64,000 nucleotides of DNA from Doris montereyensis (GCA_037039925.1 JAXRKP010000666.1:124001-188000), one strand, 5' to 3'; positions 1 to 12,293 are shown, counted from the stretch's first letter. The notes: generated by a model not told the origin, from the letters alone. Numbers and translations: made by a program.

Positions 1-1
1 C

Positions 2-83
2 GTGGCTCTGTGCAAAGAGGAGGAACCTGCGAAGATGATAAAGTTTAAAGAGCTGCTGAAAAATATGGCGGCTCATATCAGAG
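2..83 (+). CDS. Possible partial exon upstream of the coiled-coil/Q-rich gene
   Basis: One frame is open from base 2 and reads VALCKEEEPAKMIKFKELLK then NMAAHIR, a charged soluble-looking segment; the other two frames stop quickly. A GT at 84-85 could be the donor. The exon would then end with one extra base, while the best acceptor for the next exon (AG at 154-155) needs phase 0, so the join is out of frame by one. A weaker acceptor at 170-171 restores the frame (the split codon becomes GAG) but lacks a good pyrimidine tract. Either that acceptor is used, or a base is missing here, or this is not an exon. Confidence 0.35.
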
Positions 84-155
84 GTTTTATTGAATTTAGT
101 TGTAAACACCAGCTGCAATAATGTAATAGTCCCAATTTATCTACTCATTGTCCAG

Positions 156-1565
156 GTGGAAAAATTGCAAGAGAAAGAAAAGAAACAGGAAGAGCTCATT
201 CATGAGCTAGAGAAACATCGAGATGAGCAAGAAAAACTCCTGAAAGAGCAGCGTGAGGTTTTGAAAGAACTGAAGGACCATCAAGAGGATGATCTTGTAA
301 GTATGTTACACTGAGGTAATGATTTTGCTAAGGCATATGTCAAAATTGAACATTCAGTTAATGCAGTTAAAGTATTAACCTTTTTCATCATACGCCTCAT
401 CGAAAAATGCAGAAACAAGAAGTCAATTTGTCAGAAATCAATATGACCATATAAAATTTGTGCCCAGATAAGATGTACCAAGTGTGGTCATGATATTAGG
501 AAGAAATAAGGTTTTATGAATTAGGGGCTAGTTGGATTAAAGTACAGTCCATTTCGATGATTGTCGAATTGATACAGATAGTGTCAAATTGTTAAAATTT
601 GCTGATGATTCGACAATACAGGGTCTCATAGAAAGCTCAAAACTGGAGTACCGGGGAACAAATCAATTACTTTACAAATTGGTGTGACACCCACCACCTG
701 ACCCTAAATGTAAATAAAACAAAAGAAATAGTGATTGACTTCAGGTGTAAGAGAGAACATATCAGGGTGAAATGTTTGAGAGCTATAAATACCTTGGAAT
801 TCATGTAGATCAAAAGTTGACCTGAAGTATTCATTCTACAGAAATGTTAAAAAAATCTCGTCAACGTTTTCACTTTTTAAGATAACTTCACAGCCTCAAA
901 TTAGACATTAAAATTATCTCACTTTTCTATTGATCGATGATTGAGAATATACTTACATGGTGCGTGACTGCTTGGGGTGGTAACATTCTTAAACAAAATG
1001 AAAAGAGGTTGGATTTGTTTGCTCTGGAATATCTTTGTGCAATGAAGATTTTGCTAATATCTCTTTCCTTTATCAAAAGTGTTGTTCCAGAAAAATCAAT
1101 CAAGTGAAAAACGATCAAACCTGTCCCTTTCACCCCCAAATTTCTTATTCCACAAGATCTGGAAGAAAAATCCTGAAAAAATGTAATAAAGAGAGATATA
1201 GAAGATCCTTCTTGCCTTGCTACATGCTGCAAGATTGCTGTTGTTGTTAATGTTGTTGTTTACTACCATTATTATCTTAATGTCATTATACATCTTATAT
1301 TTAACCTTCTACATATACATATATATAAATATGTATGTATATGTGTATGTATGTTTGTATATATGTATGTGTGTATGTGTGTGTATGTATGTGTGTTCAT
1401 ACAATTTTAACTTAATATGTAACCTTTTATGAAATAATTTTACTTTGAATGTTAGTCATTTATTAGTTATATACAAACTATGTTATATTTCTACACCTTA
1501 GAACATACACTTGGATTTTAACTACTGATGTGATCAAAATGATGTGTCAATGATGGACAATAAAG

Positions 1566-1626
<61 letters not shown>

Positions 1627-3880
1627 CATCATAGTTTGCTAGAAATTTGAAAGCTTAGAATTGTCTCAAAATATTCTATTTCGTGTTGTGATTAGCTGTG
1701 ACCTAGTTACAGACCAATGGATCTCAATTGCATGAAATCAGCTCTCTGAAAAAGAGCATGCTTAGATCATAGAGAGAATGCTTTTGATTTGATTTACCCA
1801 TATCCACAACTAAGGTGATCTCAGTGTTTTTTGGTATGATTTTTTATTTTGCCCGAACTGCCCTGTAAACAGCCAAAGGATCTTTAACGTGCACAGTGTT
1901 GTGATCTGCACACGGGACCTTCTTTTTATCATCCATCTGCGATGGGACTTGTCGATCCAGCTACCTGGACCAGGGGGTAGATTTTGCTTGAAAAAAATCG
2001 AGAAAATATTTCAACCGACGGCGGGCTCAAACCCACTACCTTTTGGTTGAGAAGCCTACACCTTGCCTCTGGACTACCAGGTCCTCCCCAGAGAGAATGC
2101 TTATCATTGCATCTTTAATGACATTAATTAAGCACATGTGTATTTATATCATTGTTACAAAATGAAACTTAAAAAAAAAAATACTTTAACATTGTTACAG
2201 CTTATAGAGCTGGAGCTTATCCTGGTTTATATAGCATGAATTTGAACATATGATAATACATCGCCACCTGGACAGGATGCTAGTCTTTGCAGGTGTTCTC
2301 CCTGATGCTGATATACCGGTTTGCACCTGGGTTGAGTGGGAAAATCAAATTATTTTGCTTAGGAACACGTCAGACCTAGCATTGCCAGGATTTGAACTTA
2401 AAGCCACATGATCCAAATTCTGACTGCCTCACCGCTGGGTTACTGATGCGACATTGTATAAAGTAATATGGTATAAAGATGCATTTCGAGAGATTACGTG
2501 TTTTATCATACAAAGTAATATATTGAAACCGTTCCTTTTGCAACTTTGTAATGTTAACTAGTGTTATGCCAAACATATACATCATAGATACTATTTTCAA
2601 CACAGCTCAGCCTCAATTCAGATAGATGTGATAAATGATGTGTCTCATTTATTCCTCCTTTCATTCTACCACAGAAAGAAGAGGAGAAAGGATCACAGAA
2701 AGAGGCTGTCGATCCTCTCCAAAATGAAATAGTCAATCAGCAACAGCAGATTATCAACCAGCAGCAGAAAGTTATTGAGCAGCAACAGGAGCAGCTGAAA
2801 CAGCAGGAGAATGCAAATAAAGCGCCAGCACAGGGAGGGCAGTTAAATCCACAATTGCCACTAAATAATCAGCAGCAGCCACTGGTAAATCAGCAAGATC
2901 AGTTGAACCAACAGCAGCCTGTGTTAAATCAACGGCCAGAGGTTAATCAACAGCAACCACTTGTAAACCAACAATTGCAGGTAAACCAACAACAACAACC
3001 ATTCGTGAATAAACAGCCACAGGTAGAAAATCAACAAGTTGAGGTAAATCAGCAACAGCCATTAGGAAATCAGCAGCCACTGGTAAATCAGCAACAGCCA
3101 TTAGGAAATCAGCAGCCACTGGTAAATCAGCAACAGCCATTAGGAAATCAGCAACAGCCATTAGGAAATCAGCAGCCACTGGTAAATCAGCAACAGCCAT
3201 TAGGAAATCAGCAGCCACTGGTAAATCAGCAACAGCCATTAGGAAATCAACTGCCACAGGTGAATCAGCAACAGCCATTAGGAAATCAACTGCCACAGGT
3301 GAATCAGCAACAGCCATTAGGAAATCAGCAGCCACTGGTAAATCAGCAACAGCCATTAGGAAATCAGCAGCCACTGGTAAATCAGCAACAGCCATTAGGA
3401 AATCAGCAGCCACAGGTAAATCAACAACAGCCATTAGGAAATCAGCAGCCACTGGTAAATCAGCAACAGCCATTAGGAAATCAGCAGCCACTGGTAAATC
3501 AGCAACAGCCATTAGGAAATCAGCAGCCACTGGTAAATCAGCAACAGCCATTAGGAAATCAGCAGCCACTGATAAATCAGCAACAGCCATTAGGAAATCA
3601 GCAGCCACTGATAAATCAGCAACAGCCATTAGGAAGTCAGCAGCCACCGGTAAATCAACAACAGCCATTAGGAAATCAGCAGCCACTGGTAAATCAGCAA
3701 CAGCCGTTAGGAAATCAACAGCCTCAGTTGAACCAACAGCCACCAATTGATTCACAGCAGGTACAAATAAAACCAGAGCAAGTTCAATTAAATCAATTGC
3801 TCAAGCAGCAGCCACAGAAGCACCATAGAAAAGTTGATGGCAATTTACTGGAAAATAAAAATCAAGATGATTCAAAGTAG
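156..3880 (+). CDS. 3' exons of an unrecognised coiled-coil, glutamine-rich repeat protein
   Basis: Two exons in phase 0: 156-296 (47 codons, donor GT at 297) and 2675-3880 (acceptor AG at 2673-2674, stop TAG at 3878-3880). The first encodes an uninterrupted charged heptad-like helix that starts VEKLQEKEKKQEEL and ends KELKDHQEDDL, a probable coiled coil. The second opens with KEEEKGSQKEAVDPLQ, passes through Q-rich NQQQ segments, then has about seventeen 13-residue repeats and a short basic tail. No membrane segment or catalytic motif is visible in this part; the N-terminus lies left of the window. A long cytoplasmic tail of a transporter such as SLC38A10, or a Golgi coiled-coil protein of the GOLIM4 type, would fit, but I cannot establish either. 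The 2.4-kb intron between the exons is filled with a LINE relic, a microsatellite and two SINEs. Confidence 0.75.
297..569 (+). other. Start of the 2.4-kb intron, no further feature seen
   Basis: AT-rich intronic sequence between the donor at 297 and the LINE relic. I see no exon or repeat in it. Confidence 0.6.
1307..1392 (+). repeat. TATG/TGTA-rich microsatellite
   Basis: Alternating ATAC, ATGT and GTGT simple sequence inside the 3' part of the LINE relic. Confidence 0.85.
1567..1624 (+). repeat. (TTA)n microsatellite, LINE 3' tail
   Basis: About nineteen TTA repeats follow an AATAAAG at 1559-1565, at the expected 3' end of the LINE relic. Confidence 0.9.
1786..2089 (-). mobile_element. 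tRNA-derived SINE, family A
   Basis: Read on the minus strand, the head carries an A-box-like stretch (GGTAGTCCAGAGGCAAGG) and a B-box-like GTGGGTTTGAGCCC, followed by a body with CGTGCACGTTAAAGATCC and a GTAAATCAAATC tail. Copies with the same order lie at 10975-11228 and 11428-11730 (minus), and a plus-strand copy lies at 39420-39600. Confidence 0.75.
2195..2445 (-). mobile_element. tRNA-derived SINE, family B
   Basis: The minus strand shows an A-box-like GTAACCCAGCGGTGAGGC and a B-box-like GGTTCAAATCCTGGC ('aggatttgaac' on plus). The rest matches the family B copies at 27758-28030 and 50645-50955, ending in the shared 'agctggagcttatcctgg' segment on the plus strand. Confidence 0.7.
3046..3735 (+). 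repeat. 39-bp coding tandem repeat (13-residue Q-rich unit)
   Basis: About seventeen in-frame copies of a 39-base unit encode the consensus NQQQPLGNQQPLV. Variants end in QLPQV, QQPQV, QQPLI or SQQPPV, and one copy has an extra internal QQQPLGN block. Upstream units (2855-3045) are more diverged (LVNQQLQV, FVNKQPQV), which suggests expansion from the 3' part of the array. Because unit length is a multiple of three and the codons are CAG, CAA, CCA and AAT, the reverse strand is also open for about 270 codons; that is a by-product. Confidence 0.9.
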
Positions 3881-6879
3881 AGAAAATGAAGAATTTTCTG
3901 AAAAGATATATACACGTGTGTGTGTGTGTGTGTGCGTGCATATGTGTGTGTAATATGTATGACAAAAAAGGAAGAAGGATCTCTGAAATGAGGATGCTTT
4001 TTATTTTTATTTTTTATGTTGTGGTCTGAATGGAAAAGATGTTACAATTTACAGCATTTTTTTATGATAAGAAAATGTTTATTACATTAAGATAAGAAGA
4101 TATCCTTAAAGCCAATGACCATTGAATTTGTCTGTGACATTGGATGAAAGTTAGAGCCATGTGATATTGTCTTGTACCTGTATGTAACACCCTGAAATAT
4201 TTTATTTTGAAATTATTTTTTCCTGGCATGGTCTTCCTGATATAATGATATAAGAACTAAACCTATTTATTGTAAGGTCCATGGAATTGGAAAGGGTCTT
4301 TGCTAAGACTGTGTTCAAACAAGCTTGAGTTAACAAAGTGAAGAAAAAGAAATGTGCAATGTGAACTTAATCAAACTCTTGTTATAATTCATTTTTAAAA
4401 TTTTAATGATATGGCTTTTAATACAATTACATATGTCTTTATGTCAGACTTTCCTATGTCTGTGCTCTTATTTCTTGAATGCTATAGATTTATGTCAGTA
4501 TGTAGAGAAAAGAGGGTTCTAATTTCGTTTTGACGAGGCGTATTATTTTAATGACAAATTTCATGCGCTTTCCGTCAAGTATTCCTGGAAACTGTAGAAT
4601 AATTTTTCAATTATTGACGTAAATAAGCTGCATCCATGACTCATTGGAGTTGAAAAATGAGTTGTTAGCTGTTTACTTACATGTGCTCATTTGCATACTA
4701 TAACATAGCTTATAGAATGGAATATTAATGCAAAAGAATAGTTCTTTCTTCTTTTCATCCCTTTGCCCTTTTGTTTGTAAATACATAAAAAAACTGTTTG
4801 CACTAGGGAGTGATTGAAGAAATATTGGTGATCAATGTTTCATTGAACACATTATATTCAATAGCATATTGATAGTTACATTTTCATTGGTAATCTGTAA
4901 CTACGGAAACTATTTTTTCAGATATTCATAAAATTAATTAAACCTTTAATGGCTGTGTTGCATAATACAGATAACACTGATAATCAGAACCCTGTTTTAT
5001 CTGAACTTAAGTAAAAAAAAAACCCTAATTAAGATAGAACATCTTGTCTACAATGGTAAAGGGTAGTGTGAATGATATAGTTTTAGGCTTATCTGCTGTG
5101 TATTTCGATCGTTAACTATGTGTGCTGGTTGGTTCCAGTAAACAGAAATTTTAGTCCCCCTGAAGTCTGCAATCATTCATTCCATTGCCATGTTCCACCT
5201 CACAATTCATAGCAGTAAAGACGCTCTAGTCTGAGGTAGCAATAACATTGAGTTGTTAGCCAGGTGTAGAGTGCTGGATCGTTAATGCTCATGCGGTTTG
5301 AGTTAAGGCAGATTGTGGCTTTTATGGATGATGCCCCTAAACAAGGGTAATATTAATAATACCCACCCCTATGAGCCCAGAGGCTTGAAGGGAATAATTT
5401 TACTTTTGTTTGAGGTGCTACATACTACCATAAATGAAGATGATTATTTGAAGGATCTATGAGCGCGTGTGCAGGTAAAAGCTATTTACATCAAATTCAG
5501 ATGGCCTGTTAAATTATGCTGGCCTAAACTTTAAATTGCTTAACATGGCAGCATATATGAATATATTCCCCTTGAATTAATCTGTTTAAATTAAGGGACA
5601 TAGACTTTAAATACTCTGACTCTAATCAACAGTAATTACTTAGTAATTTTGTAAGTAAGAAACGTAAAGGTAATATTAGTAATAACAACATTGTATAGAT
5701 TCATATATAGATATATTTACTGTCATCTTAATATTCCAGAGAAGCATCTCATCCAACAATAATGTCATGAAATTAGCAATCCTGATTTTCTAGTCTTTTA
5801 GCTTGCCTGTCTAAATAAAGTTTAGGGTTTACAAAAATTATTGAACCTTTCATCCTTGCAATTTAATCTGTCTTACATACTGTCTCACAATATAACTTTC
5901 TTACCTACGCAATTGGTATAGATGCACTGTAGAAAGAAACAATGTTTTGTTCTTGCCATTTCAATGATATAATAAGAGTTATGTAGTCATGAATTCACAT
6001 TTCCTCCTCCTAAACTTTTGATTGCCTTTCACCTCTTTCACACTTTCAGCCATGACAACAATCACAAGATGGTTGCAAAATTGTGGATCTGGAACCAGAT
6101 TATCTTTCCCTCCTCTGTTTAAAAGTCTGATCAGTATGTGATTTATTAACACCATTCGTTGTTAAATAATTGATTGATTTTATCTCAATCTTAATGTTGA
6201 TGTTATCTTTCTACCATGCTTGGTATGTTGGTGTCACACACAACCAGCCCAGCTACATCTACTTTTATTGCATTTTCATACCTCTTAAACTGTATTACAC
6301 TACATGCCTCCTTTATCCTTCTTTTAAAAAAATACCATATCAGCAAGGTTGACATTGCATTATACAAAGTTAAGATTAACTTTGGCCGTGAGCAGTGTTT
6401 ACCTTAACCATCAATTTGTCATTATTGCTTTCAGTTTCTGTATTATTGATAATGGAAAATTGTATTGTTGTTTTAACACTTTTGTTATTAAAATAAGTGC
6501 ATCATCTACATTTGTATTTTGTTCCACTGATTAAAATTAAAACCATGTAGCCACTTCTCTTTCCCATCTGCCTGGTTTTCTCAGGTCTTTTTAAAGTAAG
6601 AAAAAAAAACTCAAACCATGTCCGGAGATGAAAATATGAAGTCTAAAACTTTATCAAACTTACATTACTTCTTGTAAATTGCACATGTTAGATATACCTT
6701 ATAATATAATACTTATGTTGAGATATGAGAGAGCAGCCAGATTGTACATTTTTAATTATATTTTACCATCACAAGTTGTAAGACAATTCACTCATATTTA
6801 ATCCTACAGTGCTTAACAAGAAATAAAGAAATGCTCACATATAATTTTATGTTTACAGGGCAGGTGTTTATTTAAAAAT
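3881..6879 (+). other. 3' UTR and intergenic sequence, few features
   Basis: After the TAG at 3880 comes a short GT microsatellite (3915-3935) and AT-rich sequence; a canonical AATAAA lies at 5814-5819, but which polyadenylation site is used cannot be told. A segment at about 5222-5405 resembles a tRNA-derived SINE, with a B-box-like GCGGTTTGAGTTAAGG and an end like that of family B (ATGAGCCCAGAGGCTTGAAGGG). No coding exon was recognised. Confidence 0.5.
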
Positions 6880-6884
6880 GAGTT

Positions 6885-7090
6885 TATTTGTTTTTTTCAT
6901 TTTCATTGAAATTTACTGCGTCCACCATGGGTGCTGATCTCAGGATGAATTTACGGGAAACAGCAAGATGAAAGACACTTGGAAAAGTGAAAGGGAAGAA
7001 ATAGAATTTGCCAGTAGCGTCTGCCAACCGCCCACATAAACGAGAGAAAATGACCCATTTGATCTCATTTAGGTGCTTTCCATGGGTATG
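6885..7090. repeat. Dispersed repeat, family D copy 1
   Basis: The segment 'ggaaacagcaagatgaaaga' followed by CACTTGGAAAAGTGAAAGGG recurs in diverged form at 51945-52110 (GGAAACAGAAAGATGAAAGA followed by CACATGTAAAAGAAGGAGAG). Both copies are preceded by a TTTCA(T/A)TGAAAT stretch and followed by an 'accgcccac'/'accacccat' block. The shared core is about 130 bp, and the class is unknown. The open minus frame across it has no recognisable product. Confidence 0.55.
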
Positions 7091-7559
7091 AAAACAAAAC
7101 AATAAATATAAAAAAAGTAATCAAATGAAAAGTAACAAATAGAAAAATCTATTGTGTTGCTTCACTGCATACAAAGAATTGGTTTGAACTGTGTTTTCCG
7201 TCATGGCCATGAGGTGATGCACGCGCTGAACCGATTGATTAGCCTTTGTGGTGTCAACAGATTTGTTACCTTTTACATGTACATATACTATTACTATTAT
7301 TCTTTTGCATTGTCTTTTCTTTATTACTAATAATATAATACAAAGTATACAAATACATAGTATTTATACTACTCTTTCCATAATAATGACATCTCAAAGT
7401 GCCTAACAACATTACAATAGAAAATAATAAAAATCAGCATACATCAATTTCTCTATAAATAGTATAAAACAGTGCACAATGTTGCATACGACTTAAAATG
7501 ATAAAGGTTTGGATTTAAAAAAAGACCCAACAACATTCCAATGCAGCTTAACCAAAATT
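7091..7559. other. Intergenic, no feature recognised
   Basis: AT-rich sequence with no exon, RNA gene or repeat that I can support. Confidence 0.5.
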
Positions 7560-7935
7560 CAATGAAATTGAAATGTAGTATGTCTTGATAGCTTTAAATT
7601 TTTTTTTCAACAGAACTCAATTTTCTTATCTCCCTTGGTAACTTGTTCCAAACTTTCTGGCCGTACTGTTTGAATGAGTGATCGCCATAGGACTTAAGCT
7701 TTGTTCTTGGGATAGACAAAGTAATGTATTATCACTGGATCTCAAATATCTAGCTTTGGTTGTTATAGTTCTAAAAGATAAGAGGGAGTTAGATTGTATA
7801 CATTTACAAACCATCAGGGCAATGTTGTACTTGTAAAGTATAGTCAATTTGTGATTTAATGGGTAGCCAATGAAGGGATTCCAAAATTGGGATAATAGGG
7901 TCTGTTTTCTTTGTCCGAAATGCAGCCACTGAAGT
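7560..7935 (-). mobile_element. CR1-like LINE relic, C-terminal end of reverse-transcriptase ORF
   Basis: On the minus strand, with one or two frame changes, one reads AAFRTKKTDPIIPILESLHW (7930 to about 7870), ALMVCKCIQSN, RYLRSSDN, then FKQYGQKVWNKLPREIRKLS (about 7680 to 7620). The 'I.P.L..LHWLP ... LRSS ... LWN.LP..IR' order is the well-known C-terminal signature of CR1/Jockey-type LINE proteins. It is truncated and decayed. Confidence 0.75.
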
Positions 7936-8013
7936 TTATTTAGATATTTGATTAATATTACTACTGGTATGATGATGTTTTAACATTAATGTCTCACCTG
8001 AAATATATATATA

Positions 8014-8451
8014 TATATCGATGGTGATGGGCACAAAGCAGCCGAGTTGAAAAACACTAATTTAACATGAGAGGCAAATAACTGAATAATTTTCTTGAAA
8101 ATCCATTTTAAATCACATCATTCTGCACACATGAGATGGATGGAATGTTTGTTATAATAAATTAATTTCAGGTAAAAAAAATAATAACTTCTTAGTCTTA
8201 GAAATTGAAGCACTCACTCCATTTGTACACTGATAGACTCGTTCAGATGAAAAACTGACTTGGCTGTTTTGTGCCGATTTGAAAAATGAAAGCTCAACTT
8301 AACTGGTTTGAAACAACATAGTTTTGAATAAGATGTCTTCTGCTAGTTTTACTCACTATAGCTTTTAGTTTCTGTTAAGATGTATAGCTATTTTTCTTAA
8401 AAGTGGAATTTTCGGACTTGGCTGGTTTGTTCCAGACACCATCGATATATA
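8014..8451. mobile_element. MITE-like element with ATATCGATGGTG terminal inverted repeats
   Basis: The left end reads ATATATCGATGGTGATGGGC then ACAAAGCAGCCGAGTT. The right end (8412-8451), reverse-complemented, reads ATATATCGATGGTGTCTGGA then ACAAACCAGCCAAGTC. About 45 bases are inverted-repeat at roughly 80% identity. A partial extra copy of the inner repeat occurs at 8258-8290. There is no coding capacity. The same 12-base terminus is shared by the element at 34181-34484. Confidence 0.75.
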
Positions 8452-8904
8452 AATATGATGCTGGTGAACTTTAATAAGGCACCACTCTTTGAACTGCCCA
8501 TTACATTGATACGTTTACTTTGCTCACAAGATGCTGGGATTCTTAATATTCAATGTCATTGTTCTGGAACGAAGTGTTACAGGCAATTGTCCATTTTTCA
8601 TTCGCCTGTAGTGTCTTAAACGAATTCTAGTTTGCTTTTTATAAACTGATATACTTGGAACATGTAATTAGCAGTTCAAAGGGTAGTGCATTATAAAAGC
8701 TTGTTTGTGTGTATACACATATATATATTTATATATTTATTGTTTATGTACTTATCGAAAGATTAATCAAACTCTTTTCTTTATTATCCATCATTCCAAA
8801 GACAGATGAAGAAAACACAACTTGTACTTGTAGATATGTACTGGTACTGTACTGTTGTCTTTTGACCAAAACATGCAATAACTTAGCTGTTTGGGAGTAA
8901 AAAT

Positions 8905-9045
8905 CTGCGACAGACTAGCATCTTGTTCAGGAGGTGATTATTATCATCACTTGTTTGTTATAGTTATAGAAACTGGGATATGCTCAGGCTCTATGGGTCA
9001 CAAGGGCCTTGAAGGAACTTCACTTAACATTATGGAGTTTTTATG
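8905..9045 (+). mobile_element. SINE family B fragment, 3' part
   Basis: The segment 'gcgacagactagcatcttgt' and the following GGAGGTGATTATTATCATCA, with CTCTATGGGTCACAAGGGCC near the end, matches the 3' body of the family B SINE at 50645-50955. The tRNA-like head is missing. Confidence 0.65.
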
Positions 9046-10974
9046 GTGTCTACTGATTCACGTAGAGTGAATTCCTTTTCTGGGTTGAGGCTTTTTAAAT
9101 ATGGTTTTTAAGATTTTTTATTCATATTTCAGCTTATTACACTGTATTATTAGTATTAGCCGTAGTTATAGACAGCATGGTCTGCCTACCACCAGCACAT
9201 ATTCGCAGGAATCAGAACCTTTTCTACATATAAATTGGCCCCTCTACAGCATGACTGGACAATGATACTTTTATTTAACAGACTCCTCACTTGTCAAAGT
9301 CGACATATCTTTTTCGGTAGATTCCAAATATGAAGAAAGCATTGCAAACCAAATGTGTAGATGATCATGCCACGCCTCTCACTCTCAGCTGTTATAAATA
9401 GCTGCTATTTCTAAATCGCAAACACTGCCTGCCACTTTGCCAGATGGCAAGGTCCCAATCCCAAATTTCATCCACCTGGGCCAAACGAACAACGGTTATC
9501 GCCCAGCATGGGTCATTAACAGTGAATCTTAATGTGTCACTGTCACAATGCATGATGTTCTGCATTGGTAAAATAAAGAATGGTCTAAATTCAGCATTGC
9601 TTCACATACAGTATAAAAACAATTGAGGTTAACTGCGATCATCATTGTCAATCAAATCAAAGATGTGTGTCCAACTAATTTGGTGAATGAGGAAACTTTC
9701 ATTGATTTATTGCGTGTTTGTTGTGTAGAAATGGATGACCATTGACTAAATGCGTCATAGCGAAATCATAGTGTTCATCTTCATTAATTATATGCTATAA
9801 CCCTTCCACAATCGATCCGTGATAGTAAAAAACATGAAAACTATATATGTAAGTAAATATGGTTTTAGGCCCTCATTTTATTGAAAAATATGTTTTTTCC
9901 TAAATATTTGAAAATATGGGAATGAAAGAGTCAATGCCTGTCATATGTGATATTACTGATATCTAATTAAGGGAAAGTCTGTCCCATTTCATACACAGTA
10001 GATTCAGTACCAATGCTACAAAAATCATAAGCCCCTGTTCGTAGAACGCTCCCATACATATTTTTGGTTTCAGAAATTACAAAATGGCATTTTTCTCAAA
10101 ACTAGCTTTTTATGCAAATTTTTTGCTAAAATTAAAAGAGTAACTTTTAGATTTCAACAAACATGTTTAGTAACATGATATTGATACTCTTTGTATGTCT
10201 GAAATATGAACATTATATGTCAAATATTGAGTATTTTGTCTCTCAGCTGTAGTCTCTCCCCCTCAAAATAAAAATGGTATCAATGGGGATTATTTTATTT
10301 TTATACCAGTGCATGTACTAGTTATTGTTAGTGTTATTGGTAATAGTAATAAGGGACACAAAAACCCCACCAAAATTAAAGATTTTAAATATGATTATCT
10401 TATGCAGGTTTACCCTGTATGGGCTCCACTGTATGTATTGTATCACTGAACTGTCGCTACAATTTAAGGCTTTGTAGAAGAGATTTGTTAATCTGAGGAT
10501 TGCTTTTACTGCATGGGCCTGGGATAGGATAAGCAAGGGTTTTTGACGTTTTTTTTAACTGCTTAATTTAAATTAAAAAATTCTGGGTGGCAATGTTTTT
10601 GTTGGGTTTTTTTTTGCTGTAATTGTCTTTTTTTGTGGTGGCTACTGCAAAATTACTGTTTATTGGCTTGTTGGAGGCTGTTATAATATGTGAGGGCAAG
10701 TTACAATACATGTACATGAAATTTGAAATCACTCATGACAATTTTGTGTAAATAGTAATAGATAGTATATTATCTCACTGTGAAGGATGTTACTATTCAA
10801 TACAATTATTAAATCATGTGATATGTTATGTGCATATATGAATATGATGACGGACTGTGTATAATCCCATCCATGATTGATATTGTGCAGTAATGAAAGG
10901 AATCTGAAACAGGTTTTTCTGTTATACAGTGGATCTTTAGGTGAATAAGAAGAGCAGAAGAATCGGCAAGATGA
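9046..10974. other. Intergenic, nothing recognised
   Basis: AT-rich unique-looking sequence. I saw no exon with splice sites, RNA gene or clear repeat; the short open frames here have no recognisable motifs. Confidence 0.5.
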
Positions 10975-11228
10975 AGACTTTATTTGATTTACCTACATCA
11001 AACAATGAAGGTGATGTTGGGGCTTTTGGCAAGGTTTTCAACTTTGTTCTGACTAATTTGTAAAGAGCCAAAGGATCTTTACTTTAACATATCACGGGAC
11101 TAGGTCAACTAGGTGTCAATCCGCCTACCTAATTTTTAATGGAAATTTTTGTGACCGTCAGCAGGGCTTGAACCCATGACCTTCTGGTTGAGAGGCTGAC
11201 ACCTTACCTCTGGTCAATTAAGTCCCCA
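10975..11228 (-). mobile_element. tRNA-derived SINE, family A
   Basis: The minus strand has 'agaggtaaggtgtcagcctc' (A-box region) and ATGGGTTCAAGCCC (B box), then the family A body down to a GTAAATCAAATAAAG end. It lies about 200 bp from another copy in the same orientation. Confidence 0.75.
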
Positions 11229-11427
11229 AGATGAAGACAGGTGTAAAGATAAGATGATGAAAGTTATTAAAGGAAAGTAGGTCTTATGAATAGTATCATT
11301 TGCACCTGTGAGCAGTGTAAGAGTAAGTCACATGTGGATTAACAACTGCATAAACTAACAGTGTGTGTATTCTTTTGTAATGCACAGGTGTGTGCAGTTG
11401 TTAACACTTTACCATTTGAAATTTTTA

Positions 11428-11730
11428 TTTGATTTGATTTACGCACATGCACAATTAAAGTGATCTCAGGGTTTTTGTTAGGATCTTTTAATTTTGCCTA
11501 GACTCCTGTAAACTGCCAAGAGACCTTTAACGTGCACAGAGTTGCAATCTGCACACGGGATCTCCTTGTCGTCCGTCTCCGATGGGATTAAGTGGTGACT
11601 GGATCAGGGGTGTAGGTTTTGCCTGAAAAAAAATTGAAAAGGTTTTTCAACGGTTGGCGGGGCTCGAACCCACTACCTTTTGGTTGAGAGGCAGACACCT
11701 TGCCTCTGGAATACAGTTTCCCCCATCTGA
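11428..11730 (-). mobile_element. tRNA-derived SINE, family A
   Basis: The minus strand has 'agaggcaaggtgtctgcctc', then GTGGGTTCGAGCCCCGCC (B box), then GATCCCGTGTGCAGATTGCA and CGTTAAAGGTCTCTTGGC, ending at GTAAATCAAATCAAAT. This is the best-preserved family A copy in the window. Confidence 0.8.
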
Positions 11731-12039
11731 AATACATGGACATGAACTATTTTTGAGAGAATTAAAAAGGATAACTATTTGTGGGAGAAGTAAAAGTATG
11801 ACCAATGCGATAATGATGCCATATACATGTATTCATATATATGTATCTTACAATGTATGGAGGACATGTTCTGTTCTTGTGACTAAAAATATATGACCTG
11901 AATAAAGATCTTGCCTTCATCATAAATCCTATTGTTATTTATGGGCTCCTTATTTGAAAAGAATGTTTTGCAACACATTAACCATATGTTACTACACGTT
12001 ACAAGCCTGTTTCACCCCGAATGATACCAAGTACGATTA

Positions 12040-12293
12040 TTAGATCGGGTGACAATTCAATACTGAGGTTGTGCAGGTGCTATTCCAATTTAAAAAAAAT
12101 TATCAAGTGTTCAAAATGGTGACTTAGATGAATGAAAGACGGAAACAATGAAATTTTCAATCAATAATTAGGCGTCACTTTTGAGAGAAGAATTCTTTGA
12201 ATGAAAACGATCTTGGGATATTTTAGAACCTACCATACATGCAAAATATAGTTATTTTTAGTGGCCTGGCAACAGAGCCTTTGGTAAACTCAG

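Larger units (their letters stand above)
570..1625 (+). mobile_element. Decayed non-LTR retrotransposon (CR1/Jockey-like), 3' half
   Basis: In shifting plus-strand frames one reads the reverse-transcriptase palm motif LLKFADDSTIQGLI (about 592-633), then HHLTLNVNKTKEIVIDF (about 690-740), YKYLGIHVDQKLT and a C-terminal tail ending in KERYRRSFLP (about 1190-1220). This order is typical of the end of LINE ORF2. The element finishes in a TTATTA microsatellite at 1567-1624, a common 3' tail for this class. Stops and frameshifts show it is dead. The clade is not certain. It lies in the intron of the Q-rich gene, same strand. Confidence 0.8.

Noticed and set aside
2943..3755. 270-codon minus-strand open frame across the Q-rich repeat
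   Set aside because: It is open only because the 39-base unit is a multiple of three and lacks reverse stops; no splice sites or start context, and the plus frame has a proper exon structure.
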